64,000 nt of DNA from Salinimicrobium sediminis (GCF_900215295.1 NZ_OCMF01000005.1:62001-126000); one strand, 5' to 3'. Positions 17,428 to 25,571 are shown, counted from the first letter of the stretch. A program made the numbers and translations. The notes: generated by a model from the sequence alone, not told the origin.

Positions 17428-17869
17428 ATTCTTCCGGTTGTTGCTCGATTTTGTACAATTTTAAAAATTCTTTGTATTCCTCCTGAAAGGTCTTTTTCCT
17501 ATGATGTTCTTTTTGGTTTTGGATATAGAGAAACACCTTCTCTACGGCAGATTCAGACACAGAGAATGCCGCATAACCTGTTTGGCAGGCGAACTTATCA
17601 TTAGTTAAGTCGTTACTATTGATGTAATGGGAACTACTGCCTTTAATTTGTTTTATAACTTCAGCAATAGATTTTTGAGGACTTAGAAGGAATAGACAAT
17701 GAATATGATCGGGCATCCCATTGACCATTTTTACCCTGCACCCTATTTCCTGAAATTCTTTTTTAATATAGTTATAAATCTCGGCCTCCACCGATTTTTC
17801 AATTAAAGGCCTTCGATCCTTTGTTGACCAGATTGCGTGGATCCAAATTTTGTTATAGGAATGAGGCAT
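17426..17869 (-). CDS. REP-associated tyrosine transposase (RAYT, IS200/IS605-like Y1 family)
   Basis: 147 residues of the Y1 transposase fold. The HUH metal-binding motif is in GMPDHIHCLFLLSP (HIH). The candidate nucleophilic Tyr lies in EKVFLYIQNQKEHHRKKTF near residue 117, followed by the conserved EEYKEFLKLY tail. N-terminal IWIHAIWSTKDRRPLI is typical. The enzyme cuts and joins single-stranded DNA at hairpins. No orfB/TnpB is present. The gene looks intact, and its stop lies inside a palindrome of unit A. Confidence 0.88.
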   Translation of the reverse strand: MPHSYNKIWIHAIWSTKDRRPLIEKSVEAEIYNYIKKEFQEIGCRVKMVNGMPDHIHCLFLLSPQKSIAEVIKQIKGSSSHYINSNDLTNDKFACQTGYAAFSVSESAVEKVFLYIQNQKEHHRKKTFQEEYKEFLKLYKIEQQPEE

Positions 17870-17885
17870 AGAATCTTGAAAATTA

Positions 17886-18204
17886 AAACCGTTAAAACGG
17901 TTTTTTATAATACATAAAATTACAACACCCCGGGTTGAAACCCGGGGCTAAAAAAACGTTATTATTTAATTCATTGAAAATAAATATAATATTCTGAATT
18001 TTCGATCAGACTCACCTCATTATCTAGTATGATTTACTCATTTTAGATGATAGCTTCTAAGGCAAGTTTAACCTACTCATATCAATTTGGTTTTTAACCA
18101 AATCAATAGTCCTAATTAGAAAATCATGAGAGAGAAAATAGCCCTGGGTTTTAACCCGGGGAGAAAAGTAGGCACGGCAGAACTGAAATGGTTTTAACCA
18201 TTTC
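17886..18204. repeat. REP-like unit B (five palindromes)
   Basis: AAACCGTTAAAACGGTTT (17886-17903) and CCCCGGGTTGAAACCCGGGG (17928-17947) repeat unit A exactly. An extra palindrome ATTTGGTTTTTAACCAAAT (18085-18103) lies in the spacer. The right half has a mismatched GC palindrome, CCCTGGGTTTTAACCCGGGG (18142-18161), and GAAATGGTTTTAACCATTTC (18185-18204). The unit ends at the stop codon of the symporter gene (18205-18207). No gene is seen in this 335-bp stretch. Confidence 0.78.
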
Positions 18205-19155
18205 CTATTCAACCGGTCTGTTCCTGTATTTCTCCGCAAAAACAGCAACTACCAGCAACTGTAAGATGTGGTAAAGCATTATAGGTAGAAGGTATAATGC
18301 ATTCGCCGCACTATTTCCGAAGATCACTTTCACCATCACCGACCCATGGACCAATGATTTCTTGGTGCCGCAAAATTTCGCTGCGATCTCGTCCTCTGTG
18401 TTCAGACCGATCAATTTAGAGGCAAATCCCAATCCAAAATAAATTACAAAGAAAAGCATAGAGACCATCAGCATTAATTTCAGCATGTCAGCAACTCCCA
18501 CGCTGCTAAATAACTGTGTTGAAAAAGCTGTGCTGAAGCTGGAGTAAACAATGAGGATGATCACTGATTTATCGAAAAAGCTGATCTTTTTACTATGTTT
18601 CCGCGCGAGGTTACCCAGCCACCTTTGAAGAAACAGACCAATGATCAACGGCAAAATGATCTGTAGCATTAGCTTTTGCACAACGGCACCAAATTCAAAA
18701 TCTGAAGTTGCAGCCATAAACATGCTCATCCATAGCGGTGTCGCCACAATTCCAATTAGTCCCGAAAGACTGGCATTAAAGATGGCAGTAGGTAAATTAC
18801 CTCTTGCTAATGACACCATAACAACAGACGAACTCACTGTTGACGGCAAGGCTCCAAGGAAAAAAAGAGCCAGCCAGAGATTGGATGCTGTACCGGCTTC
18901 GAAAAATGGCAAAAAAGCGAGAGCCAGCAAAGGAAAAACCACAAAAGTGGTCAACTGAATGAGAATGTGAACCCGGTAATTATATAAACCTGCTTTAAAT
19001 TCAGTCGGAGAAAGTTTTAATCCGTAGAAGAAAAAGATGAAGCCGATTCCTATATCAGTGATTGTTTTTAACGGCAGGACCTCCGGCCCTTGTGGAAAAA
19101 ACCAGGCGACCAGGATCGAGAAAAGGAGTGCGGCTATAAATCCGTTAAATTTCAC
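18205..19155 (-). CDS. Bile acid:sodium symporter (BASS) family transporter
   Basis: 316 residues with about nine to ten membrane helices. The YfeH-like type is suggested by LPLKTITDIGIGFIFFFYGLKLSP, GALPSTVSSSVVMVSLARGNLP and the later FCGTKKSLVHGSVMV. Members move organic anions with sodium; the substrate is unknown. The start is a GTG at 19155, directly adjacent to the TAG of the thioesterase, which argues for translational coupling at the end of a seven-gene run. The stop sits against the last REP palindrome. Confidence 0.85.
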   Translation of the reverse strand: MKFNGFIAALLFSILVAWFFPQGPEVLPLKTITDIGIGFIFFFYGLKLSPTEFKAGLYNYRVHILIQLTTFVVFPLLALAFLPFFEAGTASNLWLALFFLGALPSTVSSSVVMVSLARGNLPTAIFNASLSGLIGIVATPLWMSMFMAATSDFEFGAVVQKLMLQIILPLIIGLFLQRWLGNLARKHSKKISFFDKSVIILIVYSSFSTAFSTQLFSSVGVADMLKLMLMVSMLFFVIYFGLGFASKLIGLNTEDEIAAKFCGTKKSLVHGSVMVKVIFGNSAANALYLLPIMLYHILQLLVVAVFAEKYRNRPVE

Positions 19156-19701
19156 CTATTGCTCGATCTTTACGTTATCCAGTTCCTGTATGTGCAGGTA
19201 TTCTTCATGAATAAAATCTGTCTCATTGAACTCTTTTTTACGCTTTGCTTTGTTCTCGTACCTCTTTATGCTTTTTGCAAAACGTCTTATCTCATCTTTA
19301 GATCTCAGAATAAGACCGGGTACTTTTAAAGATTTTCCTGTGGAGTCTTTTGCAACCATAGTGAAATAAGAGGAATTGCAGTGTTTGCAGGCCCCGGTCT
19401 GGATGTTTTCGGCTTCAACACGAATTCCAATGACCATGGAGCTGTTCCCAATATAATTTACAGAGGCTTTCATGGTCACCAGTTCTCCTATTTCTATGGG
19501 ATTTAAAAAATCTACTGTGTCCACACTTGCTGTCACACAATAAACACCGGAATGCTTTGAGGCGCAGGCAAAGGCGATCTGGTCCAGCAGGGACAAAATA
19601 TAACCTCCGTGAATTTTTCCATTGAAGTTTGAATGGGAGGGAAGCATGAGTTCAGAAATGGTAACCTGAGAATCGGCTACGGTTTTAAACTTGTCGGTCA
19701 T
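19156..19701 (-). CDS. Acyl-CoA thioesterase, hotdog fold
   Basis: 181 residues. The YciA/BACH-type hotdog signature HSNFNGKIHGGYILSLLDQIAF gives the HGG segment and the catalytic-helix Asp. TASVDTVDFLNPIEIGELVTMKASV follows as the core strand. It hydrolyses acyl-CoA to free acid and CoA in the cytoplasm. It lies 1 bp after the serine hydrolase and abuts the BASS gene. Chain-length preference cannot be predicted. Confidence 0.87.
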   Translation of the reverse strand: MTDKFKTVADSQVTISELMLPSHSNFNGKIHGGYILSLLDQIAFACASKHSGVYCVTASVDTVDFLNPIEIGELVTMKASVNYIGNSSMVIGIRVEAENIQTGACKHCNSSYFTMVAKDSTGKSLKVPGLILRSKDEIRRFAKSIKRYENKAKRKKEFNETDFIHEEYLHIQELDNVKIEQ

Positions 19702-19702
19702 T

Positions 19703-20845
19703 TTATAAATTTTGGTAAAGTAGGTTCATAAATTGTTCAATTTTGGAAGGTTCCAGCCAGCGCGTCACCACGACGAGGTTCTTTTTGCGATCAATGACTA
19801 TAAAATTGCCCCCGAATCCCGCTGCATAGAATACATGGTCGGGAACATTTTCCCATTTCCGGTTCCCACGATTGAGCCACCACATATATCCGTAAGATGG
19901 ATTAGCTTCTGAAGATTCCAATGCTTTTGCAATAATTTGAGAGGAAAGTAACTGTTCCCCGTCCCATTTCCCGGCATTCATGTACAGTAAACCAAATCTT
20001 GCCATATCTTCTGTACTGATGAACAAACCTCCACCCGAATGCCCGCCGCCACTTACTGACTGCATTTTAAGGCCATCAATGGTGACCCAGGAATTCTCAT
20101 ATCCATACCAGCGCCAGGTGGGCGAAGCATCAATAGGATCCATGATCTTCTCCTTAAGGACCTGAGGTAAAGGTTTTCTGAAGACGTTGAGCAGGGAATA
20201 TGCCAGTACATTTACCCGCACATCATTGTATTCAAAGGAAGTGCCCGGCTCCTTTAATGCTCTGGCTCTCCATTGATCTATGTTCTGCTGCGAAGAAGGC
20301 CTGTCTGCCCAGTCAAAGCCACCCCACAATTGTCCGCTCCAGTCCGAGGTTTGATGCAGCAAATGTTCCCAGGTGATCTTGCTGTTATGGGGCCCCTCAA
20401 AAGTGCCATCCCAAACATATTTTTCTACCGGGTCTTCTACATCGGTTATAAAGCCGGCGTCCAGGGCCAGAAGGGCAGTGGTAGCAAGGAAGCTTTTGGT
20501 CACGCTAAAGGTCATGTCCACCCGTTTTGTGTCTCCCCATTGCGCTATGATATATCCATCTTTGAGGACTATTCCGGCAGGGCCGCCACGTCGTTTTGTG
20601 GGACCGAGGAGCTCGTGGTAAGGTTCGTGTTCAAAACCTTTTAAAACTGCCTGTCGCAGGTCTTTAGATTCTGAATACTCATTATTTTGTGCAAATTCGA
20701 CCGCTTTAGAGACATCAATATTATATTCAGAAGCAGGTTTTTCTGCCCATGTTCCTGCCTCCGGGAAGTAAATTTCCTGTGCGGCAGCCGGAGTAAATAA
20801 AAAGCTGGAAAAATAGAAAAAACCTAAAGTGTAAATTTTCTTCAT
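19703..20845 (-). CDS. Exported serine hydrolase of the beta-lactamase/PBP4* class C type
   Basis: 380 residues with a signal peptide (YTLGFFYFSSFLFTPAAAQ). The S-x-x-K nucleophile motif is SVTK in DMTFSVTKSFLATTALL, and the second motif Tyr is in SFEYNDVRVNVLAY. GGGHSGGGLFIS stands in for the third. Family members range from esterases to D-aminopeptidases and need not be beta-lactamases. It is predicted periplasmic. It lies 1 bp from rmuC and from the thioesterase, within the long leftward run. Confidence 0.82.
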   Translation of the reverse strand: MKKIYTLGFFYFSSFLFTPAAAQEIYFPEAGTWAEKPASEYNIDVSKAVEFAQNNEYSESKDLRQAVLKGFEHEPYHELLGPTKRRGGPAGIVLKDGYIIAQWGDTKRVDMTFSVTKSFLATTALLALDAGFITDVEDPVEKYVWDGTFEGPHNSKITWEHLLHQTSDWSGQLWGGFDWADRPSSQQNIDQWRARALKEPGTSFEYNDVRVNVLAYSLLNVFRKPLPQVLKEKIMDPIDASPTWRWYGYENSWVTIDGLKMQSVSGGGHSGGGLFISTEDMARFGLLYMNAGKWDGEQLLSSQIIAKALESSEANPSYGYMWWLNRGNRKWENVPDHVFYAAGFGGNFIVIDRKKNLVVVTRWLEPSKIEQFMNLLYQNL

Positions 20846-20846
20846 T

Positions 20847-22154
20847 CTAATTCAATTGATTTTCCTCCCCATTTGCCTGGGAAAGCCATTTTTGCGAAAG
20901 TTTTTGTTTGGGAGAGATCCCGAGTGCTTCCAGTTGGTCAATATCCTTGATAAGATTTTGTTGCCCCGTAAGCTTTTTCATTGCCCCATCGTAAGCTGAG
21001 GTGGTTGATTTCAGCCTGTTCCCTACAATTTCCAGTTCGTCCAGCAGTAATTTGAACTTATGATAAAGCGAAGCCGCATGATTTGCGATCTCCAGGGCAT
21101 TTTGCTGTTGTTTTTCATTGCTCCATAAGGTATCTATAGTTCTCAGAACAGATAGCAAGGTGGTGGGGCTTACCAGTAAAATATTCTTTTGAAAGGCGGT
21201 ATAGAAAAAGGAGTTATCAAGATTTTGCGCCAGGTATAGAGCGGGTTCTACGGGTATGAACATCAGAACAAAATCCGGAGATTGCATTTTATAGAGGTCC
21301 TCATATTTCTTCGAACTCAAATCCTGAATATGTGAATTAAGCGAGCGCAGATGCTCCTTTAAAAATTTTTGACGCTGGTCTTCATTTTCTTCGTTAATAT
21401 ATTTTTCATATGCCACGAGTGACACCTTGGAATCAATGACCATGCGCTTATCTCCGGGGAGATGCAGCACCACATCTGGCAGGAGTTTTTTTCCATCTTC
21501 AGTTTGATGAGACTGCTGTACAAAATATTCCCTGTCTTTGGCCAACCCCGATTTCTCCAGCACGCGCTCCAGGATCAATTCTCCCCAGTTTCCCTGGGTC
21601 TTATTTTCCCCTTTTAGCGCTCTGGTAAGGTTATTGGCCTCTTCACTTATTTTGATATTTTGCTCATGCAAATGCTGAAGTTGTTGTCCTAAAGCCGCAT
21701 GCCGCTCGATAAAATCATTGGAATTCTTCTCCACCTTCTCCTCAAAAGTCTTTATTTTCTCCTGAAGCGGGTGCAGGATCTGTGCAATATTCTCTTTGTT
21801 TATGGAGGTGAATTTTTCCGATTTCTGCTCTAAAATTCTATTTGCGAGGTTTTCAAATTCCTTGCTGAATTTCTCCTGAAGTCTCTCCAGATCCAATTTT
21901 TGTTCTTCGAGCTTTTGCTGAAGATTTTTGTATTCTAAATTTCGTTCGGTTAATTGGGTGCTTAAAAGGTCTTTTGTATTCCTTATTTCCTCACGCTCTT
22001 TACAGGCATCCAAAAATTGCTGATTGAGCTGATTATTTTTTTCTGAAAGCAGATTCTGAAGGCTTTTACTTCTAAGGCCCGAAAGAAAATATCCCAAGAA
22101 GCCGCCAAATATCAGAATAGAGAAGGAGAGGGCGATGAGGCTAAATTCGGTCAT
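20847..22154 (-). CDS. rmuC: DNA recombination protein RmuC
   Basis: 435 residues. An N-terminal membrane helix (LIALSFSILIFGGFLGYFLSG) is followed by a long coiled coil (about 25-180), then the RmuC nuclease-like core with GNWGELILERVLEKSGL, LPDVVLHLPGDKRMVIDSKVSL and SPDFVLMFIPVEPALYLA. RmuC limits inversions at short repeats in E. coli, but its biochemistry is poorly known. It follows btuD by 30 bp, an unusual association that may only reflect read-through. Confidence 0.92.
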   Translation of the reverse strand: MTEFSLIALSFSILIFGGFLGYFLSGLRSKSLQNLLSEKNNQLNQQFLDACKEREEIRNTKDLLSTQLTERNLEYKNLQQKLEEQKLDLERLQEKFSKEFENLANRILEQKSEKFTSINKENIAQILHPLQEKIKTFEEKVEKNSNDFIERHAALGQQLQHLHEQNIKISEEANNLTRALKGENKTQGNWGELILERVLEKSGLAKDREYFVQQSHQTEDGKKLLPDVVLHLPGDKRMVIDSKVSLVAYEKYINEENEDQRQKFLKEHLRSLNSHIQDLSSKKYEDLYKMQSPDFVLMFIPVEPALYLAQNLDNSFFYTAFQKNILLVSPTTLLSVLRTIDTLWSNEKQQQNALEIANHAASLYHKFKLLLDELEIVGNRLKSTTSAYDGAMKKLTGQQNLIKDIDQLEALGISPKQKLSQKWLSQANGEENQLN

Positions 22155-22184
22155 GAGCAGGAGGTTTGCTCAAAGATAGTATTT

Positions 22185-22901
22185 TCAGGTTTTTATTCTG
22201 AAGGTTTCCGTCACGGGATCGAAAACAATAAGGTCTGAAGGAAAGATGCTCTCAAAATGGCCTTTTTGAATGAGCTGTTTCGGCACATCCTGAATCACTT
22301 GTGAGGGTTTCATAAGAATGATCTTATCACAAAGCTGTAAGGCCAGATTGATCTCATGAGTGGCAAAAATAATGGCTTTCCCGGTCTGTTGGCTAAGTTG
22401 CTTTAAAAGTTTTAGCACCTGCGCCTTGTGGTACATATCCAGGTGGGAGGTGGGTTCATCAAGGATCATCATTTTGGTGTCCTGTGCCAGAGCCCGGGCA
22501 ATAAGTACTTTTTGCAGCTGACCGTCACTAAGTTCATAACACTTTTTGTTATGCAGGTCTTCAATGTTCACTAGAGCCAGCGCCTTTTTTACCATTTTTC
22601 GATCTTCAGCACTCAATGTACCTATCCAGTTGGTATAAGGCTGTCTTCCAAGAGCTACCAATTCGGCTACGCTGAGGTTCTTGGATAAAGGCTGTTCTGT
22701 AAGCACCAGGCTTATGAGCCTGGCCAGCTGTTGCGGCCGAATATCTTCACGAGCTTCAGTGTTTATAAGGATCTTTCCCAAAAGCGCAGGTTGTATTCCT
22801 GAAATGGTTCTCAAAAAAGTGGATTTTCCCACCCCGTTAATTCCAATCACAGCAGTGAGTTCCCCTTCAGCAACATCAATATCAATACCTGAAGCTACCA
22901 C
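22185..22901 (-). CDS. btuD: ABC transporter ATPase for cobalamin/siderophore uptake (BtuD/FecE type)
   Basis: 238 residues from a GTG at 22901. Walker A is GINGVGKST, the signature LSDGQLQK and Walker B MMILDEPTSHLDMYHK, with ATHEINLALQLCDKI carrying the switch His. The frame stays open upstream, and its translation there (ILKTESLRIGYRKKQLETV) looks like the missing first strand of such ATPases, yet no ATG or TTG is present in that stretch. The true start is therefore uncertain and may be a rare codon near 22955-22970. It energises BtuC and follows btuC closely. Confidence 0.85.
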   Translation of the reverse strand: MVASGIDIDVAEGELTAVIGINGVGKSTFLRTISGIQPALLGKILINTEAREDIRPQQLARLISLVLTEQPLSKNLSVAELVALGRQPYTNWIGTLSAEDRKMVKKALALVNIEDLHNKKCYELSDGQLQKVLIARALAQDTKMMILDEPTSHLDMYHKAQVLKLLKQLSQQTGKAIIFATHEINLALQLCDKIILMKPSQVIQDVPKQLIQKGHFESIFPSDLIVFDPVTETFRIKT

Positions 22902-22981
22902 TGTTTCCAGTTGCTTTTTCCTGTACCCGATCCTGAGAGATTCGGTCTTTAGAATGATATTTTTTATTGTTGTTCCTATGG

Positions 22982-24013
22982 CTAAAAGATGAATTTCCGT
23001 TTCCTTACCAGCAGCCAGATCACTACCGGCGCTCCTATTAGGGAAGTTATGGCATTTATAGGTAAGGTATGTTCGCTACCGGGTAATTGAGCAACAATAT
23101 CGCAGAGCAGCATCAAAATTGCTCCGCCAAAAATGACTGCAGGAAGAAGGATCTTGTGATCGTTTCCCGGCACCACCTGTCTTATCAAATGTGGAACTGC
23201 CAGGCCCACAAAAGCAATGGGGCCGGCAAACGCGGTGATGCTTCCGGCCAGGAGGCTCGTAGAAATGATCAACAGCGCCCGGTTATGGCCAATGTTCATG
23301 CCAAGGCTTCGGGCGTATTGCTCCCCCAACAGGAGAGAATTCAGATTTTTAATGCTGAAAAGTGCAATGGCAATTCCGGAGGTCCAGAAAATACTAAGTA
23401 CCCCCAGCTCAGTCCAGGAAAGATCGCCCACACTTCCGTAGGACCAGAAGACATATTGCTGCAGTTGTGCCGCCGGACTGAAATATGCCAGTACACTTAC
23501 CACCGCCGAACTCAAACTGGCAAACATTAACCCAATGATAAGAATGGCCATGGTGTCTTTTAATCTAACTGAAGCCAGCATCACGGCCAGGAGTACCAGT
23601 AGACTTCCCAAACTTGAAGCCAATACCAATCCCCAGCTTGAAAAAAGCACGCTACCTGCGAGTCCGCCGAAAAGAGAGGCACCCATAAGCACTAAAGCCA
23701 CACCCAGACTGGCGCCACTGCTTAAACCCAGAACATAAGGTCCTGCCAATGGATTTCGAAACATGGTTTGCATCAGCATTCCGCTAACCGCCAGGCCCGA
23801 ACCTGCCAAAACCGATGTAAGCGCCTTAGGGATCCTGTATTCCATAATGATATATTGCCAGTTGCTATTTTCGGCTTCCGAGGAAAAAAGAACTGTAAGC
23901 ACTTCCATGAATGGAATATTCACCGATCCCAGACTTATATTCAAAAACCAGGCGGCTACTGTACAAAGCAACAGTACGAGGAGGCTGATGATATAAGGAC
24001 GGGAGTTTTGCAA
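22982..24013 (-). CDS. btuC: FecCD/BtuC family permease
   Basis: 343 residues with about ten membrane helices. Family hallmarks include GLAVSGMLMQTMFRNPLAGPY near 78-98, ALLIISTSLLAGSITAFAGPIAFVGLAVPHLIRQ and the C-terminal LPINAITSLIGAPVVIWLL. It forms the inner-membrane channel for cobalamin or siderophores. Its TTG start at 24013 directly follows the btuF stop (TAG at 24014-24016), suggesting coupled translation. The cobalamin riboswitch and btuB next door favour vitamin B12 as the substrate. Confidence 0.88.
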   Translation of the reverse strand: MQNSRPYIISLLVLLLCTVAAWFLNISLGSVNIPFMEVLTVLFSSEAENSNWQYIIMEYRIPKALTSVLAGSGLAVSGMLMQTMFRNPLAGPYVLGLSSGASLGVALVLMGASLFGGLAGSVLFSSWGLVLASSLGSLLVLLAVMLASVRLKDTMAILIIGLMFASLSSAVVSVLAYFSPAAQLQQYVFWSYGSVGDLSWTELGVLSIFWTSGIAIALFSIKNLNSLLLGEQYARSLGMNIGHNRALLIISTSLLAGSITAFAGPIAFVGLAVPHLIRQVVPGNDHKILLPAVIFGGAILMLLCDIVAQLPGSEHTLPINAITSLIGAPVVIWLLVRKRKFIF

Positions 24014-25159
24014 CTATTCGAGGGGTTTGTAAAAGGTGGTTTTATAGTCGGGGAGCAGTTGAGGATGAAAAATGGAAATTAGATCCTTCAACACAAGATC
24101 GGGCCGGTTAGGAGCGAGTTCATAGAAAATAACTCCGCCGGTTTCCCCTTTTTCGCTGGCAAAGGTGAAAATATTCTGATCCTGAAATGCCTGGAACTGC
24201 CGGTAATGAGGAGAAGCCTCCTGCAATTCTTGATAAGCCGTGAACTGTGCCGGTCCTACCCAAAAATCGGCTTTTGCGGCTTCGGCCAACACTGCTTCAA
24301 GAGATAACGAAAGGCTTCCGGTGCCTTCGGTATCCTCAAAAAGGTAATCTGCATTGGCATCTTCAATAAAAATGGCCTGCCAGGAATTCCCTGCCGGTAA
24401 ATACCATTGATCCTTGTACATGGCGCCGGCCATAACCGTTGGTCGTTTATCTGCTTTTGCCGCCAAAGATTTTGCTTTGAGATACTCCTGTTCTACCTCT
24501 TCGAAAAAGGCATTTGCAGCCTCCATTTTTCCGAAGAAGGCGCCAAAGAATTTGATCCACTCCACTTTTCCTAAAGGAGAACTTTCGGTCCAGTCTGCAT
24601 TGAAGACAACAGGAATTCCGCTTTTTTGGAGGGTGTTGAGGCTTTTGTTGCTGCCATCAATGGAGAAACCAATCACCACATCTGGCCGGAGGTTCAAAAG
24701 AGTCTCTGTATTCAAAGCTTCATTTTTGCCGAGTTCTTTGATCTTGCCGTCCGCGATCAGGTTTCGGGTTTTTTCTGAAGAAATGTAGTCCAGGCCTGGA
24801 AAACCAATGAGGGTACTTTCCACACCGAGAATTTCCAAAGAGGGAATATGAGTGGTGGAGGTAACAACAACATGTTCCACCGGCACCTGGATCTTTTGAT
24901 CGAATTTTACATTTTCCGGCACTTCTGCATCTGCTTCAGCGAGTAAATATCTGTAGGAACGATCGGCATTAGGCCATGGGTTTTCAACGGTGACAATGGA
25001 ATAGTCACCGAAATCCACAATGGAAAGTCCGCTGGCATATTTGATCTCAATTTCTTTTCCGCCAGAGATCACCAATGGTTTTTTTCGTTTTTCATCGGTC
25101 TTACAACCAAGCAGGTGAAAAGCGAGCAGAAGGAAAAGGATGTGAGAGAAATGTTTCAT
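24014..25159 (-). CDS. btuF: Periplasmic-binding-protein lipoprotein for cobalamin/iron complex (BtuF type)
   Basis: 381 residues with a lipoprotein signal (FLLLAFHLLGCKTDEKR). The class III binding-protein layout is visible: VVVTSTTHIPSLEILGVESTLIGFPGLDYI, then LLNLRPDVVIGFS, a linker helix, then MYKDQWYLPAGNSWQAIFIEDANADYLF. It delivers ligand to BtuCD. It heads the leftward seven-gene run (btuF-btuC-btuD-rmuC-hydrolase-thioesterase-BASS). No riboswitch is seen in the short gap on this strand. Iron-siderophore is the alternative substrate. Confidence 0.85.
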   Translation of the reverse strand: MKHFSHILFLLLAFHLLGCKTDEKRKKPLVISGGKEIEIKYASGLSIVDFGDYSIVTVENPWPNADRSYRYLLAEADAEVPENVKFDQKIQVPVEHVVVTSTTHIPSLEILGVESTLIGFPGLDYISSEKTRNLIADGKIKELGKNEALNTETLLNLRPDVVIGFSIDGSNKSLNTLQKSGIPVVFNADWTESSPLGKVEWIKFFGAFFGKMEAANAFFEEVEQEYLKAKSLAAKADKRPTVMAGAMYKDQWYLPAGNSWQAIFIEDANADYLFEDTEGTGSLSLSLEAVLAEAAKADFWVGPAQFTAYQELQEASPHYRQFQAFQDQNIFTFASEKGETGGVIFYELAPNRPDLVLKDLISIFHPQLLPDYKTTFYKPLE

Positions 25160-25231
25160 TGCCGAATCAAAAGTAAGATTATTTAAATTTTTGGGAGTGG
25201 GATTAATTGAAATTGTTACTTTCGTATTGAA

Positions 25232-25525
25232 ATTTTGGTTCGAGTTTTTCTGAAATATCTTCAGAATTAAACAGCTCGATTAAAAGGGAATCAGGGGAAG
25301 TTAGAAATAAGAAGTACGAAGTACGAATTATTTTAACTTCCGAAGCGATCTCAAAGTGCAATTTCTAATTTCGTACTTCTAAGATCATACTTCAAACAAG
25401 CCTGAGCTGTTCCCGCAACTGTAAGCTTAGTCCGCCGCGGCGGATGCCTTTTGTACACTTCATACCACTGTTCTGTTAAGGATGGGAAGGTTAACAAAAG
25501 GACGCAAGCCAGGAGACCTGCCAAT
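25232..25525 (+). promoter_or_regulatory. Cobalamin riboswitch with an expanded P4
   Basis: The conserved parts are all present in order: AAAAGGGAA (25282-25290), P4 arms TCAGG (25291-25295) and CCTGA (25401-25405), GCTGTTCCCGCAACTGTAAGC (25406-25426, the P5 core), GGGAAGG (25484-25490) and a perfect B12 box, AAGCCAGGAGACCTGCC (25506-25522). It senses adenosyl- or related cobalamin and shuts down btuB when the ligand is plentiful. P4 carries about 105 nt instead of the usual small loop, and a 14-nt palindrome (25431-25444) extends another arm. Confidence 0.88.
25297..25397. repeat. Two opposed heptamer blocks inside riboswitch P4
   Basis: Left block 25297-25331: five units beginning GAA (GAAGTTA, GAAATAA, GAAGTAC, GAAGTAC, GAATTAT). 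Right block 25363-25397: TTCTAAT, TTCGTAC, TTCTAAG, ATCATAC, TTCAAAC. The blocks are roughly reverse complements and can pair, for example AGAAGTACGAA with TTCGTACTTCT. The right block closely matches the repeat at 978-1012. Confidence 0.75.
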
Positions 25526-25546
25526 TTTCTATCAATTAAAACCTTT

Positions 25547-25567
25547 AGGCTTTCGGGAAAAAAGCCT
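25547..25567 (+). promoter_or_regulatory. Hairpin just before the btuB start, possible translation switch
   Basis: AGGCTTT (25547-25553) pairs with AAAGCCT (25561-25567) around CGGGAAA, ending 4 nt before the ATG at 25572. It lies between the B12 box and the start codon, where an initiation-blocking expression platform would be expected. Confidence 0.5.
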
Positions 25568-25571
25568 GCGG

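Larger units (their letters stand above)
17159..18204. mobile_element. REP/RAYT island: transposase gene bracketed by two palindrome-rich units
   Basis: A RAYT gene (17426-17869) sits between two REP-like units (17159-17427 and 17886-18204). Each unit contains a CCCCGGGTTGAAACCCGGGG palindrome, its reverse complement, and outer palindromes with a GTTAAAAC or GGTTTTAACC core. The island is wedged between DUF423 and a symporter gene whose stop codon abuts the last palindrome. Known RAYTs are domesticated IS200/IS605-like enzymes thought to spread REP sequences. Direct target repeats are not expected and were not sought. Confidence 0.75.

Noticed and set aside
25482-25571. N-terminal extension of BtuB
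   Set aside because: This part of the open frame lies inside the riboswitch and leader; the signal peptide starts at 25572.
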